Part shown: positions 8,101 to 16,065 of the stretch, one piece after another
Position numbering within the stretch: the first letter of the stretch is position 1
Layout: every line of letters starts with the position of its first letter
NCBI RefSeq assembly: GCF_022347765.1
Contig: NZ_JAKRFZ010000003.1
Span: 434,001-498,000 of the forward strand
Length of the DNA stretch: 64,000 nucleotides
DNA from: Pseudoalteromonas sp. OOF1S-7
Lineage (GTDB): Bacteria > Pseudomonadota > Gammaproteobacteria > Enterobacterales > Alteromonadaceae
Direction: 5' to 3'
Notes under the pieces: generated by a model
What the model was told of the DNA's origin: nothing
Seen by the model: the letters and a program-made list of their open reading frames with translations, nothing else
The model's database searches: none
Translations under genes and position numbers: made by a program

Positions 8101-9576
8101 GAGATCAGTAAATTAAAAGTCGACGACTTATATGTTGCCGAAGAAACGTTGCGACTGCCCAGTGGCGAAAAACGTCAGGTACTGCTCAAAATCAGTGCCA
8201 CACAAGACAAGCATTACATTCTGGTATTGACAGATATCAGCAAACAAAAGCGGACAGAGAAAGAGCTCTACCAGCTGGCTAACTATGATGCGCTTACTAA
8301 GCTGCCGAATAAAGTCCTGTTTATGGACCGGGTCCAGCATGCGATTGAACAGGCTCGTTTGTCGCGCCAGCCACTGGCCATTATCGCGATCAAGTTCAGT
8401 CGCTTGCAAAGGTTTGCCGATACTTATGGGAATGACTTTCTGGCACTGGTGACACAGAAACTGGCAGCCAATTTGCAGTGCTGCTTCCGGGAAGTAGACA
8501 GCCTCGCCATCGGTAATGAACGAGACTTCTATATTCTGATGGAGCAACTGAGCGGGGTGGAGCAGGTTATGCGATATATTCATTGTCTGCTTGAGCGCTT
8601 CGAAAAAGGGTTTGAAATTGAACAGCAACAGGTCCATGTTAAGGCTAAGCTGGGGATTGCTATGTTCCCTGATGATGCCTGCGATGCATTCGATTTGAAT
8701 CAGGCTGCGGAGACGGCACTGAGTCATGCCAGACAATCTTTGGTGACGGATTATCAGTTCTATCACAGTGAAATCAATGAGCAGGTACAACGCGCCCTTG
8801 CTATTGAGCAAGCGCTTTTGAAGGCCTATCAGGAAGAAGCATTTCGCAATCACTATCAGCCCATTATTAATGCAACGCATATGTCGGTTGAAGGCTTCGA
8901 AGTATTGCTTCGCTGGCCACAGGACCCCAGCTACAGCATTGAAGAGCTGGCCCACACCGCAGAGCAGACTGGGATCATTACCCGAGTCATGCTACAAACC
9001 CTGGAAAGAGCACTTGCCGATCTGAAAGGCTGGCATGCATCGCACCCCGACCTGTATATTTCGGTCAATCTGTCGGCTCTGGACTTTCAGTACGACGACT
9101 TACTGGCTCGGATCACTGAGATCCTGAAGCACAACGATGTCGATGGTCGTTATCTGGTATTCGAAATCACAGAATCAGTGATGATGGCGGATGCCGAGCA
9201 GGCCATTGCCCGAATGCATGATCTCAGGACCTTAGGCTGTCGACTCTATATGGATGATTTTGGTACCGGGTACTCATCGTTGACGTACCTTAAACAGTAT
9301 CCGGTGGATGCACTCAAGATTGATCGTAGCTTTGTCAATGATATTGGTCGTGACAAGGAGCATGAAGTGATCATTCATTCCACTTTGTCTTTGGCACACA
9401 GCTTAGGTAAATACTGCATTGCGGAAGGAGTTGAACAGATGGAGCAACTGTCTTTTTTGAGAATGCTGGGGTGTGAGCGCTTTCAGGGTTATTTGTTCAG
9501 TAAGGCGCTGCCAGCTGCCGACGTGACAGAGTTATTGAGACGTAACTGGCACCAGGTTTTTGCCCGCGCCAGTTAA
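5104..9576 (+). CDS. Propeller-PAS-GGDEF-like-EAL sensor, likely c-di-GMP phosphodiesterase
   Basis: 1490 residues. A signal peptide (MLRIIFCFILAVFTAVTEAQ) leads into a periplasmic two-component-regulator propeller with repeats such as DDNGYLWLATEGGLNRYDGY. A Y_Y_Y-type beta domain follows near 700-770, then one membrane helix near 776-796. In the cytoplasm are two PAS-like segments (about 819-1050), a GGDEF-like domain from about 1059 and an EAL domain from about 1235. The GGDEF site reads GNERD, so cyclase activity is improbable. The EAL domain keeps E-x-L-x-R (EVLLRW), SVNLSALDF, FEITES, DDFGTGYSSL, K in ALKIDRSF and EGVE, so c-di-GMP hydrolysis is likely. The protein resembles hybrid sensors that detect periplasmic ligands; the ligand is unknown. 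Confidence 0.9.
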   Translation: MLRIIFCFILAVFTAVTEAQVSRLSPAEGLSQSYVNTLLIDDNGYLWLATEGGLNRYDGYQVLEVGGPNQDLNKMQIDRIYQDENGIIWIASGRAGLFSYDPEQDSYRRYTSAPESEEDYFKNSVFQMLSKSEHELWLGRAQNVAVMDTRTGDITQEIVLPVEDPQMAVRGLLKHGNLLFIASAERLFVYNTDTDQLRAITHRDQITHPFQTNTKSLHLLDDDTLILGAVIGMYQLDIGALRRDFDAEVPYQTLIEELNIWQIERSGKRLLLGTDHGLMHYDIASGEVHRDTRLTSSRYAVSDSSVIYFIRDDFGGFWVATKKDGAFYLPAESQGFDNVHPGSVEGRFSKGTVWGLVEYDGFIWAGTRDGLTRYDPQTRTSEQYLAGFLGDGFYPEFTIFGLLSYQDKLWLSSNRGLFVFEPDSEEIYRPQAQDSAATSVLSGFVKGAVIVGDGQLYLVDEKTGFYVFDINTATLTKLAKLGAEFDRFDPFLSYGFYKPLSTHPEDPVFYSEGRLFRYDTQAHRLVEIYQVPKAHKQSAVDLLSYTIDKHNVLWLSFARHGLVRLTADGYEQLPMPNEQHTVTNNILYEMVQDDVGMIWMSSHQGIWRLDPDNFHLQGFTTADGLMSNEFNGGASVRLADGRIGYGSLQGFTLFDPKVHRPTKSLLNRVNITDVDLMSRDILPSGLKSFSYIELNHDDIGLEVSFSAMAFTLQERIVYEYQLSGEQRILSRNSNRVVFPKLSPGNYRLKVWAKDPLTGDYTPPAQLEIVVHYPVWRAPWALFCYVLLGAALFAFWVHRKNKVAGMILAAHRETQNSETRLKMALEGSNSGVWDWQSGSQFVYQPRLVSDLGYNNESIVLDEYLELIHPQDRALFRIEWLEFVSTEKGFIDCTYRLRHINGQWRWYKDYGKVMAWQDGVPVQVAGTYTNLTRERVFEERATLFGAAFEQTRDWVMIFDKHLRILACNKALQRAFSVSAAPSSSTSVTLGLERNVRMKYLREISKLKVDDLYVAEETLRLPSGEKRQVLLKISATQDKHYILVLTDISKQKRTEKELYQLANYDALTKLPNKVLFMDRVQHAIEQARLSRQPLAIIAIKFSRLQRFADTYGNDFLALVTQKLAANLQCCFREVDSLAIGNERDFYILMEQLSGVEQVMRYIHCLLERFEKGFEIEQQQVHVKAKLGIAMFPDDACDAFDLNQAAETALSHARQSLVTDYQFYHSEINEQVQRALAIEQALLKAYQEEAFRNHYQPIINATHMSVEGFEVLLRWPQDPSYSIEELAHTAEQTGIITRVMLQTLERALADLKGWHASHPDLYISVNLSALDFQYDDLLARITEILKHNDVDGRYLVFEITESVMMADAEQAIARMHDLRTLGCRLYMDDFGTGYSSLTYLKQYPVDALKIDRSFVNDIGRDKEHEVIIHSTLSLAHSLGKYCIAEGVEQMEQLSFLRMLGCERFQGYLFSKALPAADVTELLRRNWHQVFARAS

Positions 9577-9580
9577 TATT

Positions 9581-9609
9581 CAGCCTGCGACGCGGGCCTG
9601 ACTGTTTTT
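9581..9609 (+). terminator. Terminator behind the EAL gene
   Basis: CAGCCTGC pairs with GCGGGCCTG (one wobble, one bulge) and is followed by a run of five or six T. It lies between two convergent genes and overlaps the stop codon of the channel gene. Confidence 0.5.
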
Positions 9610-10555
9610 ACAGTTTGCCACCACAATGGCGGCAATAATGGTTATGTACGCGTTGACTGGTCATCATTTTGATGGCCTGGTTGGCCTCCACAGGGCTGAG
9701 TCCAAGCTCAATTCTGAGGGCTTCAAGGTGCTCTTTCTCTTGTTCATCGACGACGCCATCGCTTAGAGAGTGAAGCACTGCTTCATTGAACGCATCCCGG
9801 CGCTTTCTGAGCTGATCGGCAAAGCTGGAAGCCAGCAAACCGGTGGGAATAGCGACCATGCCCATACTCAGTAAAGTGATCACGCCACCAAAAAAGCGCC
9901 CCAGTGGAGTGATCGGTACCACGTCTCCATATCCGACCGTGGTGAGGGTGGCCATTGCCCACCACATGGCGGCCGGAATAGAGCCAAACTTATCTGGCTG
10001 AACATCATGTTCAATCAAATAGATACCGCACGATGCGACAATCAACACCAGCGACATGATAAAGAAAGCGGCGAGCAACGAACTGCTTTCTTCTCTGAAT
10101 GCCGCCAACAGCAGCTGCATGGCGCGCGAGTAACGGGTCAGCTTAAAAATACGCAATAAGCGAAACACCCGTAAAAAACGCAGATCAAATGAGAAAAACA
10201 CCATCAACAGGGTAGGTAGAATGGCCAGCAGATCGATAATGGCTAAAGGCGAGAGTATATAGCGTATACGTTTCCTGCCATTGTTTCCCTGAGTGTGTTT
10301 AAATTCCAGCTTATCGACACAACACCACAGCCGCAGCAGATATTCAATGGTGAAAATTGCCACCGAAATCACTTCGATGAAAAAGAACGGTCTATGATAA
10401 CGTGCTGCCAGTGTTGGTACTGACTCCAGAACAATGGCGATGACGTTGATGATGATAAGTGATATCAAAAAGACATCAATGGCGTGTCCTGCTTTTCTGA
10501 ACCGACCGCTGGCTTCCAATAGCCCGGCGGCTTTTTGTCTGAGTGTCAGATCCAT
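9608..10555 (-). CDS. Voltage-gated-like potassium channel with C-terminal zinc-ribbon-like tail
   Basis: 315 residues with a six-helix ion channel layout. Helices S1-S3 lie in the first 120 residues, S4 has spaced arginines (RFLRVFRLLRIFKLTRYSR), and the pore loop carries the potassium selectivity filter TLTTVGYGD near residue 205, followed by S6. After S6 comes a helical cytoplasmic region and the end HNHYCRHCGGKL, a half zinc-ribbon motif of unknown role. It resembles Kv-type bacterial channels. Its gene follows patZ by 39 bases on the same strand, so the two may share a transcript. Confidence 0.9.
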   Translation of the reverse strand: MDLTLRQKAAGLLEASGRFRKAGHAIDVFLISLIIINVIAIVLESVPTLAARYHRPFFFIEVISVAIFTIEYLLRLWCCVDKLEFKHTQGNNGRKRIRYILSPLAIIDLLAILPTLLMVFFSFDLRFLRVFRLLRIFKLTRYSRAMQLLLAAFREESSSLLAAFFIMSLVLIVASCGIYLIEHDVQPDKFGSIPAAMWWAMATLTTVGYGDVVPITPLGRFFGGVITLLSMGMVAIPTGLLASSFADQLRKRRDAFNEAVLHSLSDGVVDEQEKEHLEALRIELGLSPVEANQAIKMMTSQRVHNHYCRHCGGKL

Positions 10556-10594
10556 AAGTCGATTGTTAACCTTGCTATAATGGATGGTGCAGCA

Positions 10595-13270
10595 TTAGTC
10601 AGCTTTCAGTGGCATTTTCATGACCACTGTCCCTTCTTCAAAATCCCGGCTGACCGTGAACCCCAGCTTTTTTGCTAATCCAATCATACCGGTATTTTCC
10701 GGTAAGGTGAGCCCCTCGATGGACCCGACACGTTGGCGTTTACAGTAGGCAATTGCGGCTTCCATCAGTAATCTTCCTAACCCGAGGCCCTGGCAATCTG
10801 AACGCACAACCACGGCAAATTCGGCAAGTAAGTTATCGGGATCCATTAATACCCGCGAAACACCGAGCGTACGCTGGGCACTTTTATAGGGCTCGGTAAT
10901 GATAAATGCCATTTCACGGTCATAGTCAATTTGTGTCATTTTAGCCAGTTGCTCATGGGAAAACTGCGGCAATTCACCAAAAAATCGCCGATATCTGTCT
11001 TCTTTACTCAGGGATTGGTCAAATTCCTGGTGGTTGCGTTCATCTTCCGGACGGATTGGTCTCAGTTGCGCCTCAACACCATTTTTCAGGGTGACTGCAC
11101 GTTCCCACTCTTTGGGGTAGGGCTTTATGGCCAGCCGCTTGCGTCCGGGGAGAGGCTCATAACGTTGTAGAACGATGCTGGCATCCAGGATTAAAAAATG
11201 TCCGTCGGTTGCCAAAATTGGGTTGAGTTCTACAGCCAGAATGTCTGGCTGATCAACCACCAATTGAGAGACGCGGGTCAGCAACGCACATAGTCGGTAC
11301 TTGTCGACTTTTTCTGGCAATAATCGCTCCTTCAGAACACCTTTGTCATAGGCGGCGGCGATCAGGTATTTTGCCAGATTCATATTCAATGGGGGCAGGG
11401 CGACGGCAGCCTGATTAAAGTTGAATCCGGTGCCGGCCTCACCCAGCAGGATCACCGGACCCACATCGGGCTCAGTTTTGACGGCAATACGTAACTCCTG
11501 GCTACCCGCTCTGGGGGCCATTTTTTGCAACGAAAAGCCCTCGATGATGGCGTCCGGGTAAGCCTGTTTAATACGCAATAAAATAGCAAAGGCACTTTGC
11601 TCTACCTCATCACCATCATTTAAATTGAGGACTACCCCGCCGACTTCTGATTTGGACGGGATAGAGGGGCTGATCAGTTTGAGTGCGACAGGAAACCCAA
11701 GTAACTCGGCTTGTTCTTTTGCTTCACTGGGTGTTAGCGCAATGTCTGTATCTATGCACTCCATACCGTAATGGCAGAGGATCTGGCTAGCCTGGTGGGT
11801 CGATAGCTGAGTCAGTGACTGATCAAGATAGTTGTCTATCTGTACTTTTGCACTGTGGCTGTGGATCAGTTCATCCTGACTGATGGATTCAGGGGTCTGA
11901 GTCAGATGCTTCTGGTTGCGACGATAACTGATCAGGTGCATAAAAGCCCCTACGGCCCCCTCCGGTGTGCGATAGGTCGGTATACCGTGCCGTACGCAGA
12001 CATCACGCGCTTCAAAAGCGGCTGCTTCACCCATAAAGTTGGTCATCACAAAGGGGCGAGCCATTTTCGGCAGGGTGCTCAGGGTCTGTGCAATAATCTG
12101 GGCATATGCCTCACTAGGTGCCAGCGCCGATGGGGTATGGATGATCAGTAAATTTTTGACTTCGTCGGCTTTGAGCAAAATCTCCAGAGCCTGTTGATAG
12201 CGGTGGGGCGCCGAGTCGCCGAAAATATCAATCGGGTTTGCAGTGTGATTAGATTGAGGGATCACAGCATTGAGTGCGGCAATGGTTTTGTCGCTTAATT
12301 CGGCGAGCTTGCCACTGCGCAACAGCAGCGTATCTACCGCCATAATACCGGGGCCACCACCATTGGTGAGTATGGTGAGATGCTCAACTTGCAGTAGTTT
12401 AGGATGCAGTGCCAGGGTTTGAGTGGCTGCAAACAGCTCCCGCAGATCGGTGACTCTGAGCATACCAGCACGCTGAAACATGGCATCGTACACCGCATCG
12501 TCTGAGGTCGAGCCACCGGTGTGGATCATTGCGGCTTCGGCGCCTGCCTGAGTACGGCCGGTCTTGATTGCTATCACAGGTTTGCTAAAAGCGGCTGCCC
12601 GAGCGGCGGAAATAAAGCGTCTTACATCTTTGATGTTGTCGATATACAGCAAAATAGCTTTGGTTTTAGCATCCCGGCCCAACAGATCCAATAATTCGTC
12701 GAAGTCGATGTCGAGGCTATCTCCCAGGGAGATAAAATAGGAAAAGCCGATACGCTTACTGTTAGCCCAGTCGAGGATGGTTGAGCAGACGGCGGCGGAT
12801 TGTGAGATAAAGGCTAGCTTGCCCGCCGCCGCGGTGGTATGAGAAAAGCTGGCATTCAGCCCTAAGTGCGGAACCAGCATGCCCAGACTGTTGGCACCCA
12901 GTAAGGTGATATGCTTTTCTCTGGCCAGCGCCTGTAAGCGCGCTTTTTGCTCTTTGTCGAGCCCGGCGGCAACAATGATGGCATTACGGCACCCGCGCTT
13001 AGCCAGTTCGGTCAGTACTTGGGTCAATGTCGATTTATTGGTGCAAATAACAGCCAGATCGGGCACTTGGGGGAGTTCGGCAATGGTCGGATAAGCCAGT
13101 ACGCCCTGAACGGCTGCATATTTTGGGGTTACTGGCATGATGGGGCCTTTAAAGCCACCGTGCAACAGGTTGCGCATTACCACATTGCCAGCCCGGCCCG
13201 GATTGCTGGAAGCGCCAATTACAGCCACCGAGCGAGGGTTAAAAAACTGATTGATCCGCTTGATACTCAT
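10595..13270 (-). CDS. patZ: PatZ-type bifunctional acyl-CoA synthetase-like / protein acetyltransferase
   Basis: 891 residues, as in E. coli PatZ (YfiQ/Pka). The N-terminal CoA-binding domain shows PRSVAVIGASSNPGRAGN; succinyl-CoA-synthetase-like domains follow (ILTNGGGPGIMAVD near 300); an ATP-grasp-like domain lies around 490-700; the last 160 residues form a GNAT domain (FAVVVRSDCQGLGLGRLLMEAA). Family members acetylate lysines of metabolic enzymes such as acetyl-CoA synthetase, using acetyl-CoA; the synthetase part usually acts as a regulatory rather than catalytic module. The ATG at 13270 begins MSIKRINQFFNPRS, the usual family start. Confidence 0.9.
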   Translation of the reverse strand: MSIKRINQFFNPRSVAVIGASSNPGRAGNVVMRNLLHGGFKGPIMPVTPKYAAVQGVLAYPTIAELPQVPDLAVICTNKSTLTQVLTELAKRGCRNAIIVAAGLDKEQKARLQALAREKHITLLGANSLGMLVPHLGLNASFSHTTAAAGKLAFISQSAAVCSTILDWANSKRIGFSYFISLGDSLDIDFDELLDLLGRDAKTKAILLYIDNIKDVRRFISAARAAAFSKPVIAIKTGRTQAGAEAAMIHTGGSTSDDAVYDAMFQRAGMLRVTDLRELFAATQTLALHPKLLQVEHLTILTNGGGPGIMAVDTLLLRSGKLAELSDKTIAALNAVIPQSNHTANPIDIFGDSAPHRYQQALEILLKADEVKNLLIIHTPSALAPSEAYAQIIAQTLSTLPKMARPFVMTNFMGEAAAFEARDVCVRHGIPTYRTPEGAVGAFMHLISYRRNQKHLTQTPESISQDELIHSHSAKVQIDNYLDQSLTQLSTHQASQILCHYGMECIDTDIALTPSEAKEQAELLGFPVALKLISPSIPSKSEVGGVVLNLNDGDEVEQSAFAILLRIKQAYPDAIIEGFSLQKMAPRAGSQELRIAVKTEPDVGPVILLGEAGTGFNFNQAAVALPPLNMNLAKYLIAAAYDKGVLKERLLPEKVDKYRLCALLTRVSQLVVDQPDILAVELNPILATDGHFLILDASIVLQRYEPLPGRKRLAIKPYPKEWERAVTLKNGVEAQLRPIRPEDERNHQEFDQSLSKEDRYRRFFGELPQFSHEQLAKMTQIDYDREMAFIITEPYKSAQRTLGVSRVLMDPDNLLAEFAVVVRSDCQGLGLGRLLMEAAIAYCKRQRVGSIEGLTLPENTGMIGLAKKLGFTVSRDFEEGTVVMKMPLKAD

Positions 13271-13447
13271 ACTAACTCCTTGACTTACCAGACTAAGGGC
13301 GGGTTACCAGCTAAATAGTAATCGCTTTGGGGGCAGGTTGCGAGTCCAAGCGAAGATTGTTTTGATCTCAGTCGACTTTGCGTGCCGTAAGGCAATCCAA
13401 AAAATATGCCTCAGATATTGTGTGAACCCGCGTTTACGACACAAAGG

Positions 13448-14149
13448 TTAACGCTTGTTCTTCAGCCACTTTCCCATAGCGGCATCATAAGCGTCTGTGA
13501 TGGCTGTTTTGTCACAGCTGCCGCTGACAGTGAGCCAGTTTTTGGCAAAGCCTTCAGGTGGCGGGTTATTGGGATCGCCCACGACTTCTTTGTAGCACCG
13601 GTCTCCTTGGCGATACTCCGTGAAAATGTGGTTTTTAGATTCTATTTGTCGTAACGGTTGATTCAGGGGGGAGTGTGACTCAGGCACGCTAAGGCGCTGC
13701 GGCAGAGGAGCGATGTCTCTGGTTACCGGCTGAATTAAGGTGTGTTGACGCAGTCGTGACAGACCTAATTGCGGGTCGATATGCTTGTATTTGTTGTCAG
13801 GTTGCAAACTTACTGCTTGCGCTGGGTTTTCAGGGGGTAAGTCGGAACGGCTGTGGGCGTCTGCGATAGAGTCAGGTTGACTCGATTTGGCCAGCTTGGG
13901 TAAAGGGGGAGGGCTGACAGAGACAGTGTGCTGCTCTGCCGGTTGCGCTGGTGTGGCCGCGGCAGGTGGCTCGGGAGCGGTTTTAATAGAATTCGATTTT
14001 TGCGCTGGTTGTTCTATTACCAAGTAGGTTTTAATGCTCGGCTCAGGCGGCCCGAGGGGGGCTACAAGAGGGTGTTGAGCTAGCAGCCACAATAAAAATA
14101 AGTGGCTGGCAACTGAAATAAAAACTGCACTGAGCCATAAACGCATCAC
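13448..14149 (-). CDS. TonB-like single-pass protein of unknown function
   Basis: 233 residues: an N-terminal membrane helix (about 5-25), then a long proline- and alanine-rich linker (residues about 40-110) of the TonB kind. The C-terminal part has two cysteines (DRCYKEV and SGSCDKTA) but no recognisable TonB C-terminal domain. No ExbB/ExbD genes are nearby. It may be a periplasm-spanning anchor. I do not recognise the family. Confidence 0.6.
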   Translation of the reverse strand: MMRLWLSAVFISVASHLFLLWLLAQHPLVAPLGPPEPSIKTYLVIEQPAQKSNSIKTAPEPPAAATPAQPAEQHTVSVSPPPLPKLAKSSQPDSIADAHSRSDLPPENPAQAVSLQPDNKYKHIDPQLGLSRLRQHTLIQPVTRDIAPLPQRLSVPESHSPLNQPLRQIESKNHIFTEYRQGDRCYKEVVGDPNNPPPEGFAKNWLTVSGSCDKTAITDAYDAAMGKWLKNKR

Positions 14150-14217
14150 TTTTCCTTAGTGTCTTGACTTTATTACTCGGTCTTACATTCAAAACACAGA
14201 TATGACCCGGGCTTGTG

Positions 14218-14736
14218 TCAAAAGTTCAGTTGCATAAGCTCCACTGCGATAAGTTTGAGTAATCGGGTCTCACGCAGCAGGGATTGTCCTTGCTTTTCAC
14301 TGTTTGCCAGCACCGCTTCATTGTGTGCTATGGCCTCCGTGATCTCGACCCATTGCGGCTGCATACCGTTATTGACTTCATAATGTTCCATCTCCGGCTC
14401 ATCAAACTCGCCACAAATTTCACACAGATAGCAGTGAGAAACAATGTGTACATTGTCAAAATCGGGTTTGTGCCAGCGTTGAAATTCTTCATAGACGCCA
14501 AATGCGGCAACGTTGGTGACTGAGCGTGCTCCGGTTTCCTCTTTGACTTCGCGCACCAGAGCATCGGTTAAGGATTCCCCTTCATCCACCCCGCCACCGG
14601 GCAGGGTATAATCATCATATCGCTGCGTATAAAGCAGCAAAATCTGTGACTGGCGGGTAATAATGGCTCGTGTTGCTGGCCGGGTGAAGCAGGTACCAGG
14701 CAATGGCAGAGCTGGAGCTGGATTTAGTACGCGCAT
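14218..14736 (-). CDS. Nudix hydrolase
   Basis: 172 residues. The Nudix box is complete: G-GVDEG-E-SLTDALV-REVKEETG (residues about 47-69), matching Gx5Ex7REUxEExGU. The family hydrolyses nucleoside diphosphates linked to another group. The substrate is not predictable. The region around residue 100 (HIVSHCYLCEICGEFDEPEMEHYEV) contains three cysteines. Confidence 0.87.
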   Translation of the reverse strand: MRVLNPAPALPLPGTCFTRPATRAIITRQSQILLLYTQRYDDYTLPGGGVDEGESLTDALVREVKEETGARSVTNVAAFGVYEEFQRWHKPDFDNVHIVSHCYLCEICGEFDEPEMEHYEVNNGMQPQWVEITEAIAHNEAVLANSEKQGQSLLRETRLLKLIAVELMQLNF

Positions 14737-14785
14737 GCTAGAGTCCCAAAAAGCGCCGAGTTTATCACATTTCGGGTTAGACGAC

Positions 14786-14813
14786 AGCGCCCGGGCAGAG
14801 TCTGTCGGGCGCT
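14786..14813 (-). terminator. Hairpin behind the aldo-keto reductase gene
   Basis: AGCGCCCG pairs with CGGGCGCT around a 12-base loop, seven bases after the stop codon of the minus-strand gene. There is no T-run, so it may stabilise or terminate the mRNA only weakly. Confidence 0.4.
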
Positions 14814-14819
14814 CTGAGG

Positions 14820-15872
14820 TTAATACGGCAGCGGGTAGGTCTTTAGCACTGTGTCAATTTCGGCTAAGGCTTCCGGTGGTAAAGTCATGTCAAAGGCTTT
14901 GATATTCTCTTTTAACTGACTCATGGTGGTTGCGCCGATAATAGTTGACGTGATGCCATCGACCTGATCACACCAGGCCAGTGCTAGCTGCGCTGCACTG
15001 AGCTTGTGCTCTTTTGCTATCTCCAGGTATGCCGCCGTTGCCTCCTGTGCAAACTGGGTATCCCGGAACAAGCCATTACGCTGGATCAGGGTCCAGCGCG
15101 ACCCTTGCGGTCGGGCACCCCCCAGGTATTTGCCCGACAACGCGCCACCGGCAAGGGGGGACCAGGGCAGATAGGCAATGTCTTCATGGACGCAGTTTTC
15201 TATGATGTAGGGCCAGTCCTTTGCATGCAATAAGTTGAATTCATTCTGAATTGAAACCGGCCTTGGTAATTGGTGCTGGTGTGCCAGTTGCAAGTATGTA
15301 TTGATCCCCCAGGGGGTGTCATTAGACAATCCCCAGTGGCGAATTTTTCCGGCATCGATACACTGCTGGAGTGCGCCGAGTATCTCGTGCATCTCTTTTC
15401 TATGTTGCTCTGTGGATACATCACTGAGGGTGATCATACCAGGCCAGTGTTTAGAAAAGTGTGGAGAGGTGCGATTTGGCCAGTGCAGCTGATACACATC
15501 GATGTAGTCGGTTTGCAGCCGTTTCAGGGAGGCGTCGACCGCTGCCACAACGGCCTCAGCGGTTATAGGCGCGCCGCCACGGATCCAGGCCAGCCCCGAA
15601 CCTGCGATTTTAGTGGCAATGATGATGTCCTGACGTTTTTCTGGATGACGACGCAGCCAGTCTCCGATGATTTCCTCAGTCTTACCATAGGTTTCAGGGG
15701 AAGGCGGGACGGCATACATCTCGGCAGTATCGATGAAATTAATACCCTGTGCGAGTGCGTAATTGAGCTGTTCATCGGCGTCGTGCTGATTATTCTGCAC
15801 ACCCCATGTCATGCTGCCCAGACAGACACGTGACACCTTTAAATTAGAATGACCCAGGCGGCTGTACTTCAT
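14820..15872 (-). CDS. tas: NADP(H)-dependent aldo-keto reductase, Tas type
   Basis: 350 residues from the ATG at 15872, which has AAGGAG upstream and starts MKYSRLGHSNLKVSRVCLGS like E. coli Tas; a longer open frame upstream to 15998 lacks similarity. The catalytic pattern is visible: D and Y in FIDTAEMYAVP, K in ATKIAG, H in VYQLHWPNR. The C-terminal NADP site includes TSTIIGATTMSQLKENI. In E. coli Tas complements tyrosine auxotrophy under special conditions; its natural substrate is uncertain. Confidence 0.85.
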   Translation of the reverse strand: MKYSRLGHSNLKVSRVCLGSMTWGVQNNQHDADEQLNYALAQGINFIDTAEMYAVPPSPETYGKTEEIIGDWLRRHPEKRQDIIIATKIAGSGLAWIRGGAPITAEAVVAAVDASLKRLQTDYIDVYQLHWPNRTSPHFSKHWPGMITLSDVSTEQHRKEMHEILGALQQCIDAGKIRHWGLSNDTPWGINTYLQLAHQHQLPRPVSIQNEFNLLHAKDWPYIIENCVHEDIAYLPWSPLAGGALSGKYLGGARPQGSRWTLIQRNGLFRDTQFAQEATAAYLEIAKEHKLSAAQLALAWCDQVDGITSTIIGATTMSQLKENIKAFDMTLPPEALAEIDTVLKTYPLPY

Positions 15873-16038
15873 AGTTGCTCCTTGTGTTAAATAGGTCTGG
15901 CGTATCGGCTCAAAATACGCATTGATACGCAGGCATTGTCTGACCAGTTTAGAGTATTTAGCAGCAAAATACAGATCAGATGCGATGACAAAAAACAATC
16001 AATCATATTGCCATCATGCGATTCTTTGCACATAATAA

Positions 16039-16054
16039 CTGTATAAATAACCAG
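16039..16054 (+). promoter_or_regulatory. LexA box upstream of dinB
   Basis: CTGTATAAATAACCAG matches the SOS box CTGT-N8-ACAG with one mismatch, 11 bases before the dinB ATG. SOS control of dinB is known in gammaproteobacteria. Confidence 0.75.
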
Positions 16055-16065
16055 TCACCGAGATC

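Noticed and set aside
8128..8955. A 275-codon minus-strand frame inside the propeller-EAL gene
   Set aside because: Shadow of a clear plus-strand coding sequence with recognised domains; no family resemblance.
15270..15833. A 187-codon plus-strand frame inside the aldo-keto reductase gene
   Set aside because: Antisense of a conserved enzyme, no ribosome binding site or known motif.
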